The notes: a model not told the origin generated them from the sequence alone. Shown: positions 1-9,160, counted from the first letter of the stretch. The stretch: DNA of 64,000 nt from Siphonobacter aquaeclarae (GCF_900103285.1 NZ_FNGS01000010.1:1-64000), one strand, 5' to 3'. A program made the numbers and translations.

Positions 1-43
1 GATACTGGGTTCGCCCCCGGGAAAGTAGGTAATCGCCTCCCAT
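1..43 (+). rRNA. rrf: 3' end of 5S rRNA (partial)
   Basis: The first ~43 bases read as the 3' third of a bacterial 5S rRNA: the loop E/helix IV region (GATACTGGGTTCGCCCCCGG) followed by the near-universal GAAAGTAGGT and a 3' strand (AATCGCCTCC) that would close helix I. The 5' part lies outside the window, so the pairing cannot be checked. A strong terminator follows nine bases later, as expected at the end of an rrn operon. The exact 3' end is a guess. Confidence 0.75.
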
Positions 44-51
44 TAATGGAT

Positions 52-88
52 AGCAAAGCTCCTGTAACCGGGAGCTTTTGCTGTTTTT
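52..88 (+). terminator. Rho-independent terminator, end of rrn operon
   Basis: AGCAAAGCTCCTG pairs with CGGGAGCTTTTGCT around a TAAC loop, followed by GTTTTT. It sits directly after the 5S rRNA 3' end and probably ends the rRNA operon. Confidence 0.85.
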
Positions 89-290
89 AGGCAGTTGTCG
101 GCTGTCAGCTGTCGGCGATCGGCTGTCGACTTTTAAGCGGTAGGCTGTAAGCTATAGGCGGCAACACGCCCCTTGCGAATTACCCCAGGTGCTCCCCAAA
201 CGGAAGAGCGCCTTTTGCGTGATATACAGGTAGCTGCAACTACCGATATTACCCCCGAGCCCTGATTGCTTTAAGCTGACTGCCGAAATG
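89..290. repeat. Repeat-rich spacer, no gene seen
   Basis: This stretch has no credible ORF or RNA gene. It opens with degenerate copies of GCTGTCGGC/GCTGTCAGC (about 90-130) and later has a CTTTAAGCTGACTGCCGA unit (about 268-285). Similar TGACTGCCGA/TTACTGCCGA units recur at about 371, 386 and 426. These resemble the degenerate short intergenic repeats seen again at 12884-12930. I see no promoter. Confidence 0.5.
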
Positions 291-322
291 AAAAACGCCC
301 TCCAGACCGGAGAGCGTTTTTT
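291..322 (+). terminator. Second hairpin terminator
   Basis: AAAAACGCCCTCC / GGAGAGCGTTTTTT form a 10-bp stem with one mismatch around AGACC, flanked by A- and T-runs, so it could work in both directions. No gene is visible just upstream on +; it may be a back-up rrn terminator or end an unseen short RNA. Confidence 0.65.
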
Positions 323-445
323 GATGTAATACTGACACCGCGAGCAATAGCTTAAGGCCTAAAGCTTATTGCTTACTGCCGAAAATTGACCGCCGATCGT
401 TGCAGCTTTAAGCCAATCCCTGACTGCTGACTGCCGATCGCCCCC

Positions 446-453
446 TATCTTTC
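446..453 (+). promoter_or_regulatory. Near-consensus -7 element (TATCTTTC)
   Basis: Matches the Bacteroidota TAnnTTTG element except for the last base. It lies only four bases before the SDR start codon, so a transcript made from it would have almost no leader. Confidence 0.4.
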
Positions 454-457
454 CCAT

Positions 458-1246
458 ATGAATCTCGATCTTACCGGAAAAACAGCCCTTGTCTGCGGGA
501 GTACGCAGGGGCTTGGCTGGGCAACAGCCGTAGAACTGGCACAATTGGGTGCAACGGTTGTGCTATTGGCGCGTAACGAAGACCGGCTCAAAGCCCGTGT
601 CGCCGAGCTGAATCGGTCTGCCGGACAGGAGCACCATTACCTCGTTGCCGATTTTACTTCGCCGGAAAATGTAAAAGAGGCCATACAGACCTTTCTCAGG
701 CGGCATAACACGATCCACATCCTCGTCAACAATACAGGCGGCCCCGCGGGCGGTGCTATCCTCGATGCCGAGCCGGAAGCCTTCGCATCAGCTTTTAGCG
801 CCCATTTGCTCTGCAATCAGGTACTTGTTCAGGCTGTCGTGCCCGGAATGAAAGCTGCCGGTTTTGGACGTGTTGTCAATATCATTTCCACATCCGTTAA
901 AATGCCGCTGCCCGGCCTGGGTGTTTCCAATACCATCCGCGGAGCCGTTGCCAGTTGGTCCAAAACCCTGGCAGGCGAATTAGGCCCCTTTGGGATCACC
1001 GTAAACAATGTTCTTCCAGGATACACGGAAACAGCCCGGCTCGACTATGTCCTCGGGCAGCGTGCTGAACGCGAGTCCAGAAGCCTGGAAGACATCAAAA
1101 AGGAGGTTTCTAAAGATATCCCAGCCAGACGAATCGGTCAGCCAGAAGAGTTCGGCTCAGCAGCAGCGTTCCTCTGTACGCCCGCAGCGGCCTATATCAA
1201 CGGAATTAATCTGCCCGTCGATGGCGGAAGATTAGGTTGTTTGTAA
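458..1246 (+). CDS. SDR-family oxidoreductase lacking the YxxxK motif
   Basis: A 262-aa Rossmann-fold short-chain dehydrogenase, normal length for classical FabG-like SDRs. The nucleotide-binding motif GSTQGLG is at residues 14-20 and the NNxG motif appears as NNTGG at 91-95. A serine fits the catalytic Ser position (S144), but where Y-x3-K is expected the protein has SNTIR (157-161), so both the tyrosine acid/base and the lysine are missing. The C-terminus has the usual PGY..T and DGG endings. Such divergent SDRs exist as a family; substrate is unknown. It is followed nine bases later by an LD-carboxypeptidase gene, so the two are probably co-transcribed. The ATG at 458 is the only start ahead of the GxxxGxG motif. 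Confidence 0.85.
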   Translation: MNLDLTGKTALVCGSTQGLGWATAVELAQLGATVVLLARNEDRLKARVAELNRSAGQEHHYLVADFTSPENVKEAIQTFLRRHNTIHILVNNTGGPAGGAILDAEPEAFASAFSAHLLCNQVLVQAVVPGMKAAGFGRVVNIISTSVKMPLPGLGVSNTIRGAVASWSKTLAGELGPFGITVNNVLPGYTETARLDYVLGQRAERESRSLEDIKKEVSKDIPARRIGQPEEFGSAAAFLCTPAAAYINGINLPVDGGRLGCL

Positions 1247-1255
1247 TTTCACGAC

Positions 1256-2173
1256 ATGCATGTACCCATTCTTCGCCGGCCGGAAGCGCTGAAGCCGGGC
1301 GATACCGTGGCCCTGATGGCCCTGGCAAGTAAAATCGATTACGACAAAGTCATCCCACCGGCCATAGCCGTGCTGGAGAAATGGGGACTCAAGGTTGTCG
1401 AAGGACAATCTCTCAAAAGTCACTGGCATACTTTCGCCGGAACGGACGATATCCGCAGGGCCGATTACCAGCGGTTTCTGAACGACACATCGGTCAGGGC
1501 GATTATTTCAGCCCGTGGCGGGTATGGCAGTTCCCGTATCCTGGACCAGATTGACTATACGGCTTTTCAACAGCATCCGAAATGGGTGGCTGGCTTTTCT
1601 GATATCACAGCGGTATTATGCGACATCTACCGGCAGGGAATCGAAAGCCTGCATGCTACGATGCCCAAGCTGTTTTTTCAGGATGAAACCGGTTATTCCC
1701 TGGAATCACTCAGGAAGCTGCTGTTTGGAGAGGAAGTAATTTACCAGACCGTTCCCCAGGCCGATAACCGGTCGGGAACAGCCACAGGCACGCTCGTAGG
1801 CGGTAACCTCTGCCTGTTTGTTCATGTAGCGGGTTCACCGGCCGACGTGGATACGAAAGGCAAGATTCTCTTTCTTGAAGAAACAGAGGAATTTCACTAT
1901 TCCGTCGACCGGTATATGGTCCAGCTACGGCGGGCAGGAAAACTGGAGGGGCTCGCAGGATTGATTGTAGGAAGCTTTTCAGAGCTTCGGGACAAGCCGG
2001 AGGACTTCGGTATGTCTATCCGTGAAATTATTCAGTACTGGGTGAAAGACTACTCTTTTCCGGTGGTCTATGGCTTCCCGGTCGGTCACGAAGCCGGAAA
2101 CCTCGCGTTGCCGGTCGGTCGGAATGCCCGGCTGACGGTTGCTTCGGACGAAGTACGGCTCGAGTTTGTCTAA
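1256..2173 (+). CDS. ldcA: LD-carboxypeptidase, peptidase family S66
   Basis: A 305-aa protein that fits muramoyltetrapeptide carboxypeptidases, which remove the terminal D-Ala from L,D-linked murein tetrapeptides during peptidoglycan recycling. The serine nucleophile lies in GFSD (S115), with the partner Glu in FLEE (about 208-209) and His in VGHEAGN (H278), the S66 Ser-Glu-His triad. A glycine-rich SARGGYGSSR stretch (85-94) is also typical. No signal peptide, so it is expected to be cytoplasmic. It follows the SDR gene by nine bases; its last codons overlap by four bases the tail of the convergent prenyltransferase gene. Some S66 members act on other substrates (e.g. microcin C), but no immunity context is seen here. 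Confidence 0.9.
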   Translation: MHVPILRRPEALKPGDTVALMALASKIDYDKVIPPAIAVLEKWGLKVVEGQSLKSHWHTFAGTDDIRRADYQRFLNDTSVRAIISARGGYGSSRILDQIDYTAFQQHPKWVAGFSDITAVLCDIYRQGIESLHATMPKLFFQDETGYSLESLRKLLFGEEVIYQTVPQADNRSGTATGTLVGGNLCLFVHVAGSPADVDTKGKILFLEETEEFHYSVDRYMVQLRRAGKLEGLAGLIVGSFSELRDKPEDFGMSIREIIQYWVKDYSFPVVYGFPVGHEAGNLALPVGRNARLTVASDEVRLEFV

Positions 2174-3048
2174 ACAAATACCATCGTCAGGACGCCGGCC
2201 AGCATGATGATTTTGCAGAGCGTACTCAACCGGGCGAAATCCTGCTTGGTATCGGCATAGTAGAGCTGATAAGTCAGGTAGCCCACCGGAAAGAGGAGCC
2301 CGACAAAAACATACCGGAGCGTTTGATTCTGCAGGGGAGCCGTCATCGAGAAAAGGATGACAACAAACAACGCGATCAGCGTGTAGAGCAGGTACTTGGT
2401 CCGGGGAATGCCCCAGAGAATAGGCAATGTCTGACAGCCGAACGTCGCATCTCCCCGGACATCTTCCATATCCTTGATAATTTCCCGAATCAGGGAAATA
2501 CTGAAAGCGAACAGCGCGTAGATATAGACTTCTGTCTCATGGCGATGGTAATGAACCGCCATCACGACCAGCGAGAGGCCCGTCAGCAGCGAAACCATGA
2601 GGTTTCCCCAGAAGGGAAGCCGCTTCAGGTGATTTGAATAGAGCCAGAGAAAGAAAACGGCAAGTGTATTGAGGAGAAAGACTTTCCGGTCGACCAGCCA
2701 TCCCAGCGCTATTCCCGCAAAATTCAGAAAGAGATTGATACCCATGGCCCATCGCCGCTTCAGGTAGCGTCCGATGATGACCTTTTCGGGTTTGTTAATC
2801 AGGTCGATCTTGATGTCGTAGTAATCGTTGATGATGTAGCCGGCCGCGGCGATGCAGCTTGTTGCCAGGGCGAGCAGGAATACGTCCCGTTCCACCAGCA
2901 AGCGGTACCAGGGAATGGATTCTTCGCCGATCAGGGTAAAACGGACCAGGTATTGGGTAAACGCCAGGATCAGCAGGTTCGGCCAGCGGATCAGCCGGAA
3001 AAAACCGGTAACGATCTGACGGGCTGTCGGCTTGGGTTTATGGCGCAT
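2170..3048 (-). CDS. UbiA-family prenyltransferase (GGGP geranylgeranyltransferase-like)
   Basis: A multi-span membrane prenyltransferase of 292 aa. Both Asp-rich UbiA motifs are present: NDYYDIKID (about 74-82) and DMEDVRGD (192-199), which bind Mg-prenyl diphosphate. Bacteroidota homologues are usually annotated as geranylgeranylglycerol-phosphate geranylgeranyltransferase; chlorophyll, heme or menaquinone roles cannot be excluded from sequence alone. The reading frame extends 27 codons upstream (to 3129), but the ATG at 3048 puts the conserved RLIRWPNLL segment in the usual place near the N-terminus. A TAATTTTG promoter element lies 93 bases upstream. It is convergent with, and overlaps by four bases, the LD-carboxypeptidase gene. 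Confidence 0.82.
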   Translation of the reverse strand: MRHKPKPTARQIVTGFFRLIRWPNLLILAFTQYLVRFTLIGEESIPWYRLLVERDVFLLALATSCIAAAGYIINDYYDIKIDLINKPEKVIIGRYLKRRWAMGINLFLNFAGIALGWLVDRKVFLLNTLAVFFLWLYSNHLKRLPFWGNLMVSLLTGLSLVVMAVHYHRHETEVYIYALFAFSISLIREIIKDMEDVRGDATFGCQTLPILWGIPRTKYLLYTLIALFVVILFSMTAPLQNQTLRYVFVGLLFPVGYLTYQLYYADTKQDFARLSTLCKIIMLAGVLTMVFV

Positions 3049-3140
3049 GTAGTTACTTCTTTCGCAGGGAATACGTAAAATTACGGCAAGAAAAGCGAAC
3101 GAAAGGCATTTGCTGCCACCTCCGCCCATTTCTGTTCATC

Positions 3141-3148
3141 CAAAATTA
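3141..3148 (-). promoter_or_regulatory. -7 element for the prenyltransferase gene
   Basis: Reads TAATTTTG on the minus strand, a full match to TAnnTTTG, about 93 bases before the chosen ATG. No well-spaced -33 TTG was found. Confidence 0.45.
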
Positions 3149-3233
3149 ATAGACGAGTTACGGCCTGACCGAAACCAACCGAACAATAGTTCTGTTGTAC
3201 GGCAAACGGAAACGAATCATTCTGCATACATCG

Positions 3234-4388
3234 ATGAATATAGGCATAGTGTGCTACCCGACTTTTGGAGGTAGTGGAGTCGTCGCTACCGAGCTGGGCA
3301 AAGCATTGGCCAAAAATGGGCACCGTGTTCATTTTATCACGTACAGTCAGCCTACCCGGCTTGACTTTTTCAACGAAAACGTCTTTTACCACGAGGTTTT
3401 TATTCCATCGTATCCGTTGTTTCAGCACCCGCCGTATGAGCTCGCGCTGTCGAGCAAGATGGTGGAAGTGGTGAAAAACCATCAGCTGGATCTCCTGCAC
3501 GTGCATTATGCCATTCCGCATGCTTCAGCGGCCTACATGGCCAAGCAAATCCTCCGGACGCAGGGAATTACCATTCCGGTTATCACAACGCTGCACGGAA
3601 CGGATATTACACTGGTTGGAAAAGACCCGTCTTTCGAGCCGGTTGTTACTTTCAGCATCAACGCTTCTGACGGGGTAACGGCGGTATCCGAAAGCCTTCG
3701 CCGCGACACCTACGAACAGTTTGCCGTGGAGCGGGAAATCGAAGTAATTCCGAACTTCATTGACCTGGAGCGCTTTCAAAAGCAGAAAAAGGACCATTTC
3801 AAAATGGCCATTGCGCCGCTCGGGGAAAAAATACTGCTCCACATTTCCAATTTCCGGAAAGTGAAGCGGATCGAGGATATTCTTCGCATGTTTGCAATAC
3901 TCCGGAAGGAAATGTGTGTGAAGTTGCTCCTCATCGGCGACGGTCCCGAACGGGCCGGTCTCGAAAAAATGGCGCGGGAAATGGGCATCAGTCAGGATAT
4001 CCGTTTTCTCGGGAAGCTCGATGCGATTGAAGAAGTACTGTCGATTGCCGATCTTTTCGTCATGCCTTCCGAAAAAGAAAGCTTTGGACTGGCTGCACTG
4101 GAAGCAATGGCCTGTGAAGTACCCGTGATTTCATCCAACGCTGGAGGTATTCCGGAGGTAAATATTCAGGGAAAAACCGGGTTTATTTCGGAAGTAGGGG
4201 ATTACGAAGACATGGCCCGTAACGCTGCCTTTGTCCTCCAAGATGAGCAGCTGCCGGTTTTCCGGGCGCATGCGCTGGCCCGGGCCAAAGAGTTTGATAT
4301 CAACCTGATTTTACCGCGGTACGAGTTTTTCTATCAAAAGATTGTCGCGCAGAGCAAATCCGCGTTGCCCGACCTCGAAATAGCCTGA
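3234..4388 (+). CDS. bshA: N-acetyl-alpha-D-glucosaminyl L-malate synthase BshA
   Basis: A 384-aa GT4 glycosyltransferase that joins GlcNAc from UDP-GlcNAc to L-malate, first step of bacillithiol synthesis. The N-terminal MNIGIVCYPTFGGSGVVATE is characteristic of BshA. Further typical segments are HVHYAIPHASAAY, LHGTDITLVG and, in the C-terminal domain, the donor-binding EX7E motif in EKESFGLAALEAMA. Cytoplasmic, no signal peptide. The frame stays open 13 codons upstream, but the ATG at 3234 places the conserved N-terminus at residue 1. The NADH dehydrogenase gene begins 26 bases after its stop. No bshB or bshC gene is in the window. Confidence 0.93.
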   Translation: MNIGIVCYPTFGGSGVVATELGKALAKNGHRVHFITYSQPTRLDFFNENVFYHEVFIPSYPLFQHPPYELALSSKMVEVVKNHQLDLLHVHYAIPHASAAYMAKQILRTQGITIPVITTLHGTDITLVGKDPSFEPVVTFSINASDGVTAVSESLRRDTYEQFAVEREIEVIPNFIDLERFQKQKKDHFKMAIAPLGEKILLHISNFRKVKRIEDILRMFAILRKEMCVKLLLIGDGPERAGLEKMAREMGISQDIRFLGKLDAIEEVLSIADLFVMPSEKESFGLAALEAMACEVPVISSNAGGIPEVNIQGKTGFISEVGDYEDMARNAAFVLQDEQLPVFRAHALARAKEFDINLILPRYEFFYQKIVAQSKSALPDLEIA

Positions 4389-4414
4389 TCCATCATCCGC
4401 AGCGATCCTTCCCT

Positions 4415-5743
4415 ATGAACTCCAATATTCCGAAAACTTCGCAGAAACGTGTCGTCATCATCGGTGCCGGTTTCGGCGGACTTGCCCTGGCCCGGAAGCT
4501 CTCGGCATACCCCGAAATCCAGACGGTGCTGCTGGATAAAAACAACTTCCACCAGTTTCAGCCGCTTTTCTATCAGGTGGCGATGGCTGGTCTGGAGCCC
4601 AGCTCGATTTCGTTTCCGCTTCGCAAGGCGTTTCAGAATAAGCTGCACGTTCATATCCGGGTGACGGAAGTACTCCGGATTGATACGGACAAGCGGGAGG
4701 TCGTGACATCGACGATGGGCGGTATTTCGTACGACTACCTTGTCATTGCTGCCGGCGCCGGTACCAATTTCTTTGGTATGCAGAACATTATCGACCGGGC
4801 GCTGCCCATGAAGTCGGTAGGCGAGGCGCTGGCACTGCGAAACCGGATGCTCGAGAACTTCGAACGGGCGCTGATTGCCGACGATATCGAAGACCGGCAG
4901 GGGTTGATGAATGTTGTCGTGGTCGGTGGGGGGCCTACGGGAGTTGAGTTGTCTGGTACTTTAGCAGAGATGAAGGTGCATATTCTGCCGAAAGACTATC
5001 CTGAACTGGATTTCCGGCAGATGCAGATCTACCTCGTGGAAGCCGGCGCCGAATTGCTCGGGCCTATGTCGGTGGAGTCTCAGGTAAAATCAAAACAATA
5101 CCTGCAGAACCTTGGCGTGCATGTGTTGCTCAATTCACGGGTGACGGATTACGACGGACAGCACGTCCACCTGCTGGATGGCACCATACTCCGGACAGAT
5201 AACCTTGTCTGGGCGGCCGGTGTCAAAGCCAATACCTTCGAAGGTATTCCGGTAGAGAAACTGGGCCGTGGCGGCCGTCTGAAAGCCAATGAGTTCTGCC
5301 AGGTAGAAGGCTATGACAACATTTTCGCGATCGGAGACGTGGCGATTCTCAGCGGTGATGACAAGTTTCCCGGCGGGCATCCGCAGCTGGCGCAGCCGGC
5401 TATTCAGCAGGGAAAAATACTCGCTGAGAACCTGCTTCGGCTGATCCGCGGCGAGGAAATGAAAGGATTCCGGTACAAGGACCTGGGATCCATGGCGACT
5501 GTCGGGCGTAACCTGGCCGTTGTGGACCTCCCGTTCCTCAAGTTTCAGGGATTTCTGGCGTGGATGACGTGGATGTTCGTACACCTGATGTCGATTGTTG
5601 GCGTCAAAAACCGCCTGCTGATTTTCATCAACTGGATCTGGAGTTACATCACCTATGACCAGTCGCTCCGGTTGATCATACGGGCAAAGGAACCTAAGCT
5701 TAAGCCGGTTATCCACGAGTCTGTAGAAGTTAACCCATCCTGA
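4415..5743 (+). CDS. ndh: Type II NADH dehydrogenase (NDH-2) / FAD-dependent oxidoreductase
   Basis: A 442-aa two-dinucleotide-binding flavoprotein. FAD site GAGFGGLALARKL near residue 17; NAD(P)H site VVVGGGPTGVELSGTLAEM in the middle; second FAD contact NIFAIGDVA near 310-320; the AQPAIQQGK segment follows, typical of NDH-2. The last ~70 residues are hydrophobic/amphipathic (FLAWMTWMFVHLM, LLIFINWIWSYIT), fitting the membrane-binding C-terminus of NDH-2 enzymes that pass electrons from NADH to menaquinone without pumping protons. It starts 26 bases after bshA and may be co-transcribed with it. Confidence 0.9.
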   Translation: MNSNIPKTSQKRVVIIGAGFGGLALARKLSAYPEIQTVLLDKNNFHQFQPLFYQVAMAGLEPSSISFPLRKAFQNKLHVHIRVTEVLRIDTDKREVVTSTMGGISYDYLVIAAGAGTNFFGMQNIIDRALPMKSVGEALALRNRMLENFERALIADDIEDRQGLMNVVVVGGGPTGVELSGTLAEMKVHILPKDYPELDFRQMQIYLVEAGAELLGPMSVESQVKSKQYLQNLGVHVLLNSRVTDYDGQHVHLLDGTILRTDNLVWAAGVKANTFEGIPVEKLGRGGRLKANEFCQVEGYDNIFAIGDVAILSGDDKFPGGHPQLAQPAIQQGKILAENLLRLIRGEEMKGFRYKDLGSMATVGRNLAVVDLPFLKFQGFLAWMTWMFVHLMSIVGVKNRLLIFINWIWSYITYDQSLRLIIRAKEPKLKPVIHESVEVNPS

Positions 5744-5792
5744 TGCACGGGAACAATTGACAGAAGTCAGTCTTTCTTCCGTCTCTGATACG

Positions 5793-5800
5793 TATTTTTG
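5793..5800 (+). promoter_or_regulatory. -7 promoter element TATTTTTG
   Basis: Full match to TAnnTTTG, 28 bases before the hydroxylase ATG and after the end of the NADH dehydrogenase gene. Confidence 0.65.
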
Positions 5801-5828
5801 CACTTTCTACCGATAACCACGCGTAGCC

Positions 5829-6485
5829 ATGGAACCACAAAAACTCAGACCTAAAAACTCTGGAACCAAAAAACTATTCGACAACCCTGTACTCGAAGCA
5901 CTATCCCGGACACACATAGCCATCCCGGTGTCGATGTTTTTCATTGCGGGAGGCGCATTGGGGTGGTACGCATTCACGCATACGGATCTGACTAACTGGC
6001 TGATCGGCGTATTGTTCGTGGCGGGTGTCATCAGCTTCACGTTTGTAGAGTACTGGATGCACCGGAGCGTATATCACATTGAGCCGACGACCCCGGCCCG
6101 TGCCAAATTTCAATATACCACGCACGGTGTACACCACGAATATCCGAAAGACAAGAGCCGCCTGGCCATGCCTCCGCTGCTGGCGCTGATCATTGCGACG
6201 CTCCTCTTTACGATCTTTTTCGTGATCATGGGCGAAGCGGCCTACGCCTTCTTCCCGGGCTTTATCTGGGGCTACGCGGGCTACCTGCTGGTACACTACT
6301 GCGTGCATGCCTATCCCCCGCCGAAGAACTTCCTGAAGCATCTCTGGATCAATCACGCCATACACCACTACAAGGATGGCAACGTTGTTTTCGGCGTTTC
6401 GTCGCCCCTGTGGGACTACGTCTTCCAGACCATGGACGACAAGTCCAAGAAAAAAGAGACCGGAAAAGCGATGGAAACGCTCTGA
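5829..6485 (+). CDS. Sterol desaturase / fatty acid 2-hydroxylase family membrane enzyme
   Basis: A 218-aa membrane protein with about four hydrophobic spans and the eight-histidine di-iron motifs of this superfamily: EYWMHRSVYH, HGVHHEYPKD, HYCVHAY and WINHAIHHY. The HHxxP-type spacing and the short length are close to fatty acid 2-hydroxylases, which in Bacteroidota hydroxylate the acyl chain of sphingolipids; the exact substrate is inferred. It stands alone between its own -7 element and a strong hairpin, so it is probably monocistronic. Confidence 0.85.
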   Translation: MEPQKLRPKNSGTKKLFDNPVLEALSRTHIAIPVSMFFIAGGALGWYAFTHTDLTNWLIGVLFVAGVISFTFVEYWMHRSVYHIEPTTPARAKFQYTTHGVHHEYPKDKSRLAMPPLLALIIATLLFTIFFVIMGEAAYAFFPGFIWGYAGYLLVHYCVHAYPPPKNFLKHLWINHAIHHYKDGNVVFGVSSPLWDYVFQTMDDKSKKKETGKAMETL

Positions 6486-6508
6486 GGGCTTATTCCTGAC
6501 TCCCTGGC

Positions 6509-6545
6509 AACGGGCCGCCTGCTCCAGGCGGCCCGTTGTGTTTCA
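6509..6545 (+). terminator. Hairpin after hydroxylase gene
   Basis: A perfect 13-bp stem (AACGGGCCGCCTG / CAGGCGGCCCGTT) with a three-base loop, followed by a weak GTGTTT tract. Confidence 0.7.
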
Positions 6546-6592
6546 CGTTCTTAAAATTTCTGAAGGGTAGCCGTGCTGCCGCGTTTCTTCGT

Positions 6593-6599
6593 TATTTTG
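6593..6599 (+). promoter_or_regulatory. Near-consensus -7 element before recJ (TATTTTG)
   Basis: One T short of TAnnTTTG, five bases before the recJ ATG. A transcript from it would be nearly leaderless. Confidence 0.4.
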
Positions 6600-6604
6600 C
6601 AAGT

Positions 6605-8326
6605 ATGGTTGAGAAGCGTTGGACATATCAAATACCCCCCGAGACGCAGGAAGAAAAAGAACGGGTGGAAGAACTGGCGCAGGCCATTAACCTGAACCCG
6701 TTTCTGACGACTCTTCTCTGGCAACGGAACATTCGTTCCTTCGACGACGCAAAAGCTTTTTTCCGGCCTCAGTTGAATCAACTGCACGATCCCTTTCTGA
6801 TGAAAGACATGGACCGGGCGGTAGAACGGCTGAGCCATGCCCTCAAGGCTGGTGAGAAGATTCTTGTGTACGGAGATTATGACGTTGACGGAACGACATC
6901 CGTCGCGCTTTTCTACGGTTTTCTACGGACGTTTTACCCGTCACTGGAATTTTATATACCGGACCGGTACAAGGAAGGCTACGGCGTTCAGCAGCCGGGT
7001 ATTGACTATGCGTTGGCTAACGGCTTTACACTGATTGTGACACTTGACTGTGGAATTAAGTCCGTCGACCTGATCAACAGCGCCCGGGAGCAGGGTTTGG
7101 ATTTCATTATCTGCGATCACCACCGTCCGGGAGATCAGCTGCCCGATGCAGTTGCCGTGCTTGATCCCAAGCGGGAAGACTGTCAGTATCCGTTTAAAGA
7201 GCTGACAGGGTGCGGCGTAGGTTTCAAACTGCTGCAGGCTTACTGCCAGTATGAAGAGATCAGCCAGGAGCCCCTGCTGGAATACCTGGATCTCGTAGCG
7301 GTCAGCATCGCCGCGGATATCGTCCCGATTGTGGGCGAAAACCGGATACTGGCTTATTACGGGTTGAAGCAACTCAATGCGGCTCCCCGTATGGGCCTGA
7401 AAACCCTGATCCGGGCGGCGGGTATGAAGCCTCCGCTGGACATTACCAACGTTGTTTTCGGATTAAGTCCCCGGATCAATGCCGCCGGCCGTATCAAGCA
7501 TGCCTACGACGCGGTGAATCTCCTGCTTTGCGAAGATGAAGCGGAAGCGGAAGACTTCGCCCGTATCATCAACGTACACAACACCGATCGCCGGGAGTTC
7601 GATACGCGCATCACGCAGGAAGCCCTGGAGATGATTGAAGGGAACGACTGGCTTCGCTCGGCGAAAACGACCGTACTGTTCAAAAACGACTGGAACAAGG
7701 GCGTCGTCGGAATTGTAGCCAGCCGTTGCATAGAGCGGTATTACCGTCCGACGATCATTCTGACCGAATCAAACGAAAAAGCGGCCGGGTCGGCAAGGTC
7801 GGTACCGGGTTTTGATGTGTACGAAGCCATTGAAGCCTGCTCGGACCTGCTTGAACAGTTCGGCGGGCATATGTATGCGGCCGGTTTGACGCTTAAGGTA
7901 GAAAATGTACCTCTTTTTCAGCAGCGGTTTGAAGAGGTAGTCGCCCGGAAAATCCGCTCGGAAGATCTCACGCCGCAGATCGACATTGACATGAAGCTGC
8001 CGCTGACGACGATCAGCGACAAGTTCTTCAGCATTCTCAGCCAGATGGGGCCTTTCGGGCCGCAGAACATGACGCCGGTATTTGTAGCAGAGCAGGTATA
8101 TGTCTACGGAACACCCCGTATCCTCAAGGAAAAACATCTGAAGATGGACGTACGCCAGCAGGGTGGAGGCGTATTCCCCTGCATCGGTTTCGGCCTGGCG
8201 CACTTTTATGAACCCTTGCTGGAAGGGAAGCCGTTCGACCTTTGTTACCAGATCGAAATGAATGAGTTTCAGGGACGGCGGAACCTCCAGCTTCATATCA
8301 AAGACATTAAATTCCGGACAGCCTGA
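6605..8326 (+). CDS. recJ: Single-stranded-DNA-specific exonuclease RecJ
   Basis: A 573-aa 5'-3' ssDNA exonuclease of the DHH superfamily, acting in RecF-type recombination and mismatch repair. Metal-binding motifs are intact: DYDVDG (91-96), LDCG (148-150) and DHH (171-173). The DHHA1 part is recognisable by [12 protein letters not shown] and the [20 protein letters not shown] segments, followed by the C-terminal OB-fold. The frame extends upstream to 6536 but the ATG at 6605 gives the usual start and sits just behind a -7-like element. lptB starts 23 bases after its stop. Confidence 0.95.
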   Translation: MVEKRWTYQIPPETQEEKERVEELAQAINLNPFLTTLLWQRNIRSFDDAKAFFRPQLNQLHDPFLMKDMDRAVERLSHALKAGEKILVYGDYDVDGTTSVALFYGFLRTFYPSLEFYIPDRYKEGYGVQQPGIDYALANGFTLIVTLDCGIKSVDLINSAREQGLDFIICDHHRPGDQLPDAVAVLDPKREDCQYPFKELTGCGVGFKLLQAYCQYEEISQEPLLEYLDLVAVSIAADIVPIVGENRILAYYGLKQLNAAPRMGLKTLIRAAGMKPPLDITNVVFGLSPRINAAGRIKHAYDAVNLLLCEDEAEAEDFARIINVHNTDRREFDTRITQEALEMIEGNDWLRSAKTTVLFKNDWNKGVVGIVASRCIERYYRPTIILTESNEKAAGSARSVPGFDVYEAIEACSDLLEQFGGHMYAAGLTLKVENVPLFQQRFEEVVARKIRSEDLTPQIDIDMKLPLTTISDKFFSILSQMGPFGPQNMTPVFVAEQVYVYGTPRILKEKHLKMDVRQQGGGVFPCIGFGLAHFYEPLLEGKPFDLCYQIEMNEFQGRRNLQLHIKDIKFRTA

Positions 8327-8349
8327 AGCGGCGCCGGAGCACGAATCGC

Positions 8350-9084
8350 ATGATTCTTCGTACCGAAAATCTGGTCAAGAAATATGGACAGCGCCTGGTC
8401 AATGACCACGTGAGCTATCAGGTGGCACAGGGCGAAATTGTCGGACTTCTCGGGCCCAACGGCGCGGGAAAGACGACGTCTTTCTACATGGCAACCGGGC
8501 TGGTGAAGCCCAACAGCGGCAAAGTATATCTCGACGACCAGGACGTAACCAACCTTCCGATGTTCAAGCGGGCCCGGTTGGGCGTGGGCTACCTGGCGCA
8601 GGAAGCCTCCGTTTTCCGGAGCCTGACAGTCGAAGAAAACATCCTGGCAGTACTGGAGCTCCGCGGCGGGATGAATAAGACCGAGCGCCGGGAGAAAATG
8701 GAGTCGCTGCTGGAGGAATTCAGCCTCACGCACGTCCGCAAAAACAAAGGACAGGTACTGTCGGGCGGGGAGCGCCGGCGCACGGAAATTGCCCGCAGCC
8801 TGGCTGTAGATCCGAAGTTTATCCTGCTGGATGAGCCGTTCGCCGGGGTGGATCCGATTGCCGTGGAAGAAATCCAGGGTATTGTCGCGAAGCTGAAATT
8901 CCGGAATATCGGCATCCTCATTACCGACCACAACGTGGACGAAACGCTGTCGATTACTGACCGCGCCTACCTGCTTTTTGAAGGAAAGATACTCCGTGCC
9001 GGCACGCCGGAAGAGCTCGCCGCCGATCCGGTTGTGCGTCGGGTATACCTGGGTACGCATTTCGAGTTGAAGCGGAAGATCTGA
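8350..9084 (+). CDS. lptB: LPS export ABC transporter ATP-binding protein LptB
   Basis: A 244-aa ABC ATPase that powers LPS extraction from the inner membrane with LptFG. Walker A GPNGAGKT (35-42), Q-loop in YLAQEASVF, signature [15 protein letters not shown] (137-151), Walker B FILLDEP, H-loop [10 protein letters not shown]. The [18 protein letters not shown] stretch is very characteristic of LptB. It follows recJ closely (23 bases), so both are probably in one transcript. The LptF/G/C/A partners are not in the window. Confidence 0.94.
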   Translation: MILRTENLVKKYGQRLVNDHVSYQVAQGEIVGLLGPNGAGKTTSFYMATGLVKPNSGKVYLDDQDVTNLPMFKRARLGVGYLAQEASVFRSLTVEENILAVLELRGGMNKTERREKMESLLEEFSLTHVRKNKGQVLSGGERRRTEIARSLAVDPKFILLDEPFAGVDPIAVEEIQGIVAKLKFRNIGILITDHNVDETLSITDRAYLLFEGKILRAGTPEELAADPVVRRVYLGTHFELKRKI

Positions 9085-9148
9085 CAGCAGGGCGGGGTAT
9101 TCCGGAAAAGCGAGCGGAAAGACCGTCGCAAAATCCGGCGATTCGCCC

Positions 9149-9156
9149 TACCTTTG
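9149..9156 (+). promoter_or_regulatory. -7 promoter element TACCTTTG four bases before purM
   Basis: Full TAnnTTTG match ending four bases before the purM ATG; the predicted transcription start falls on or next to the start codon. Confidence 0.65.
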
Positions 9157-9160
9157 CACC

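Noticed and set aside
3049-3129. 27-codon N-terminal extension of the UbiA-type prenyltransferase
   Set aside because: The extension is glycine/cysteine rich and unlike the family; the ATG at 3048 gives the usual N-terminus. It cannot be fully excluded since the -7 element lies before both.
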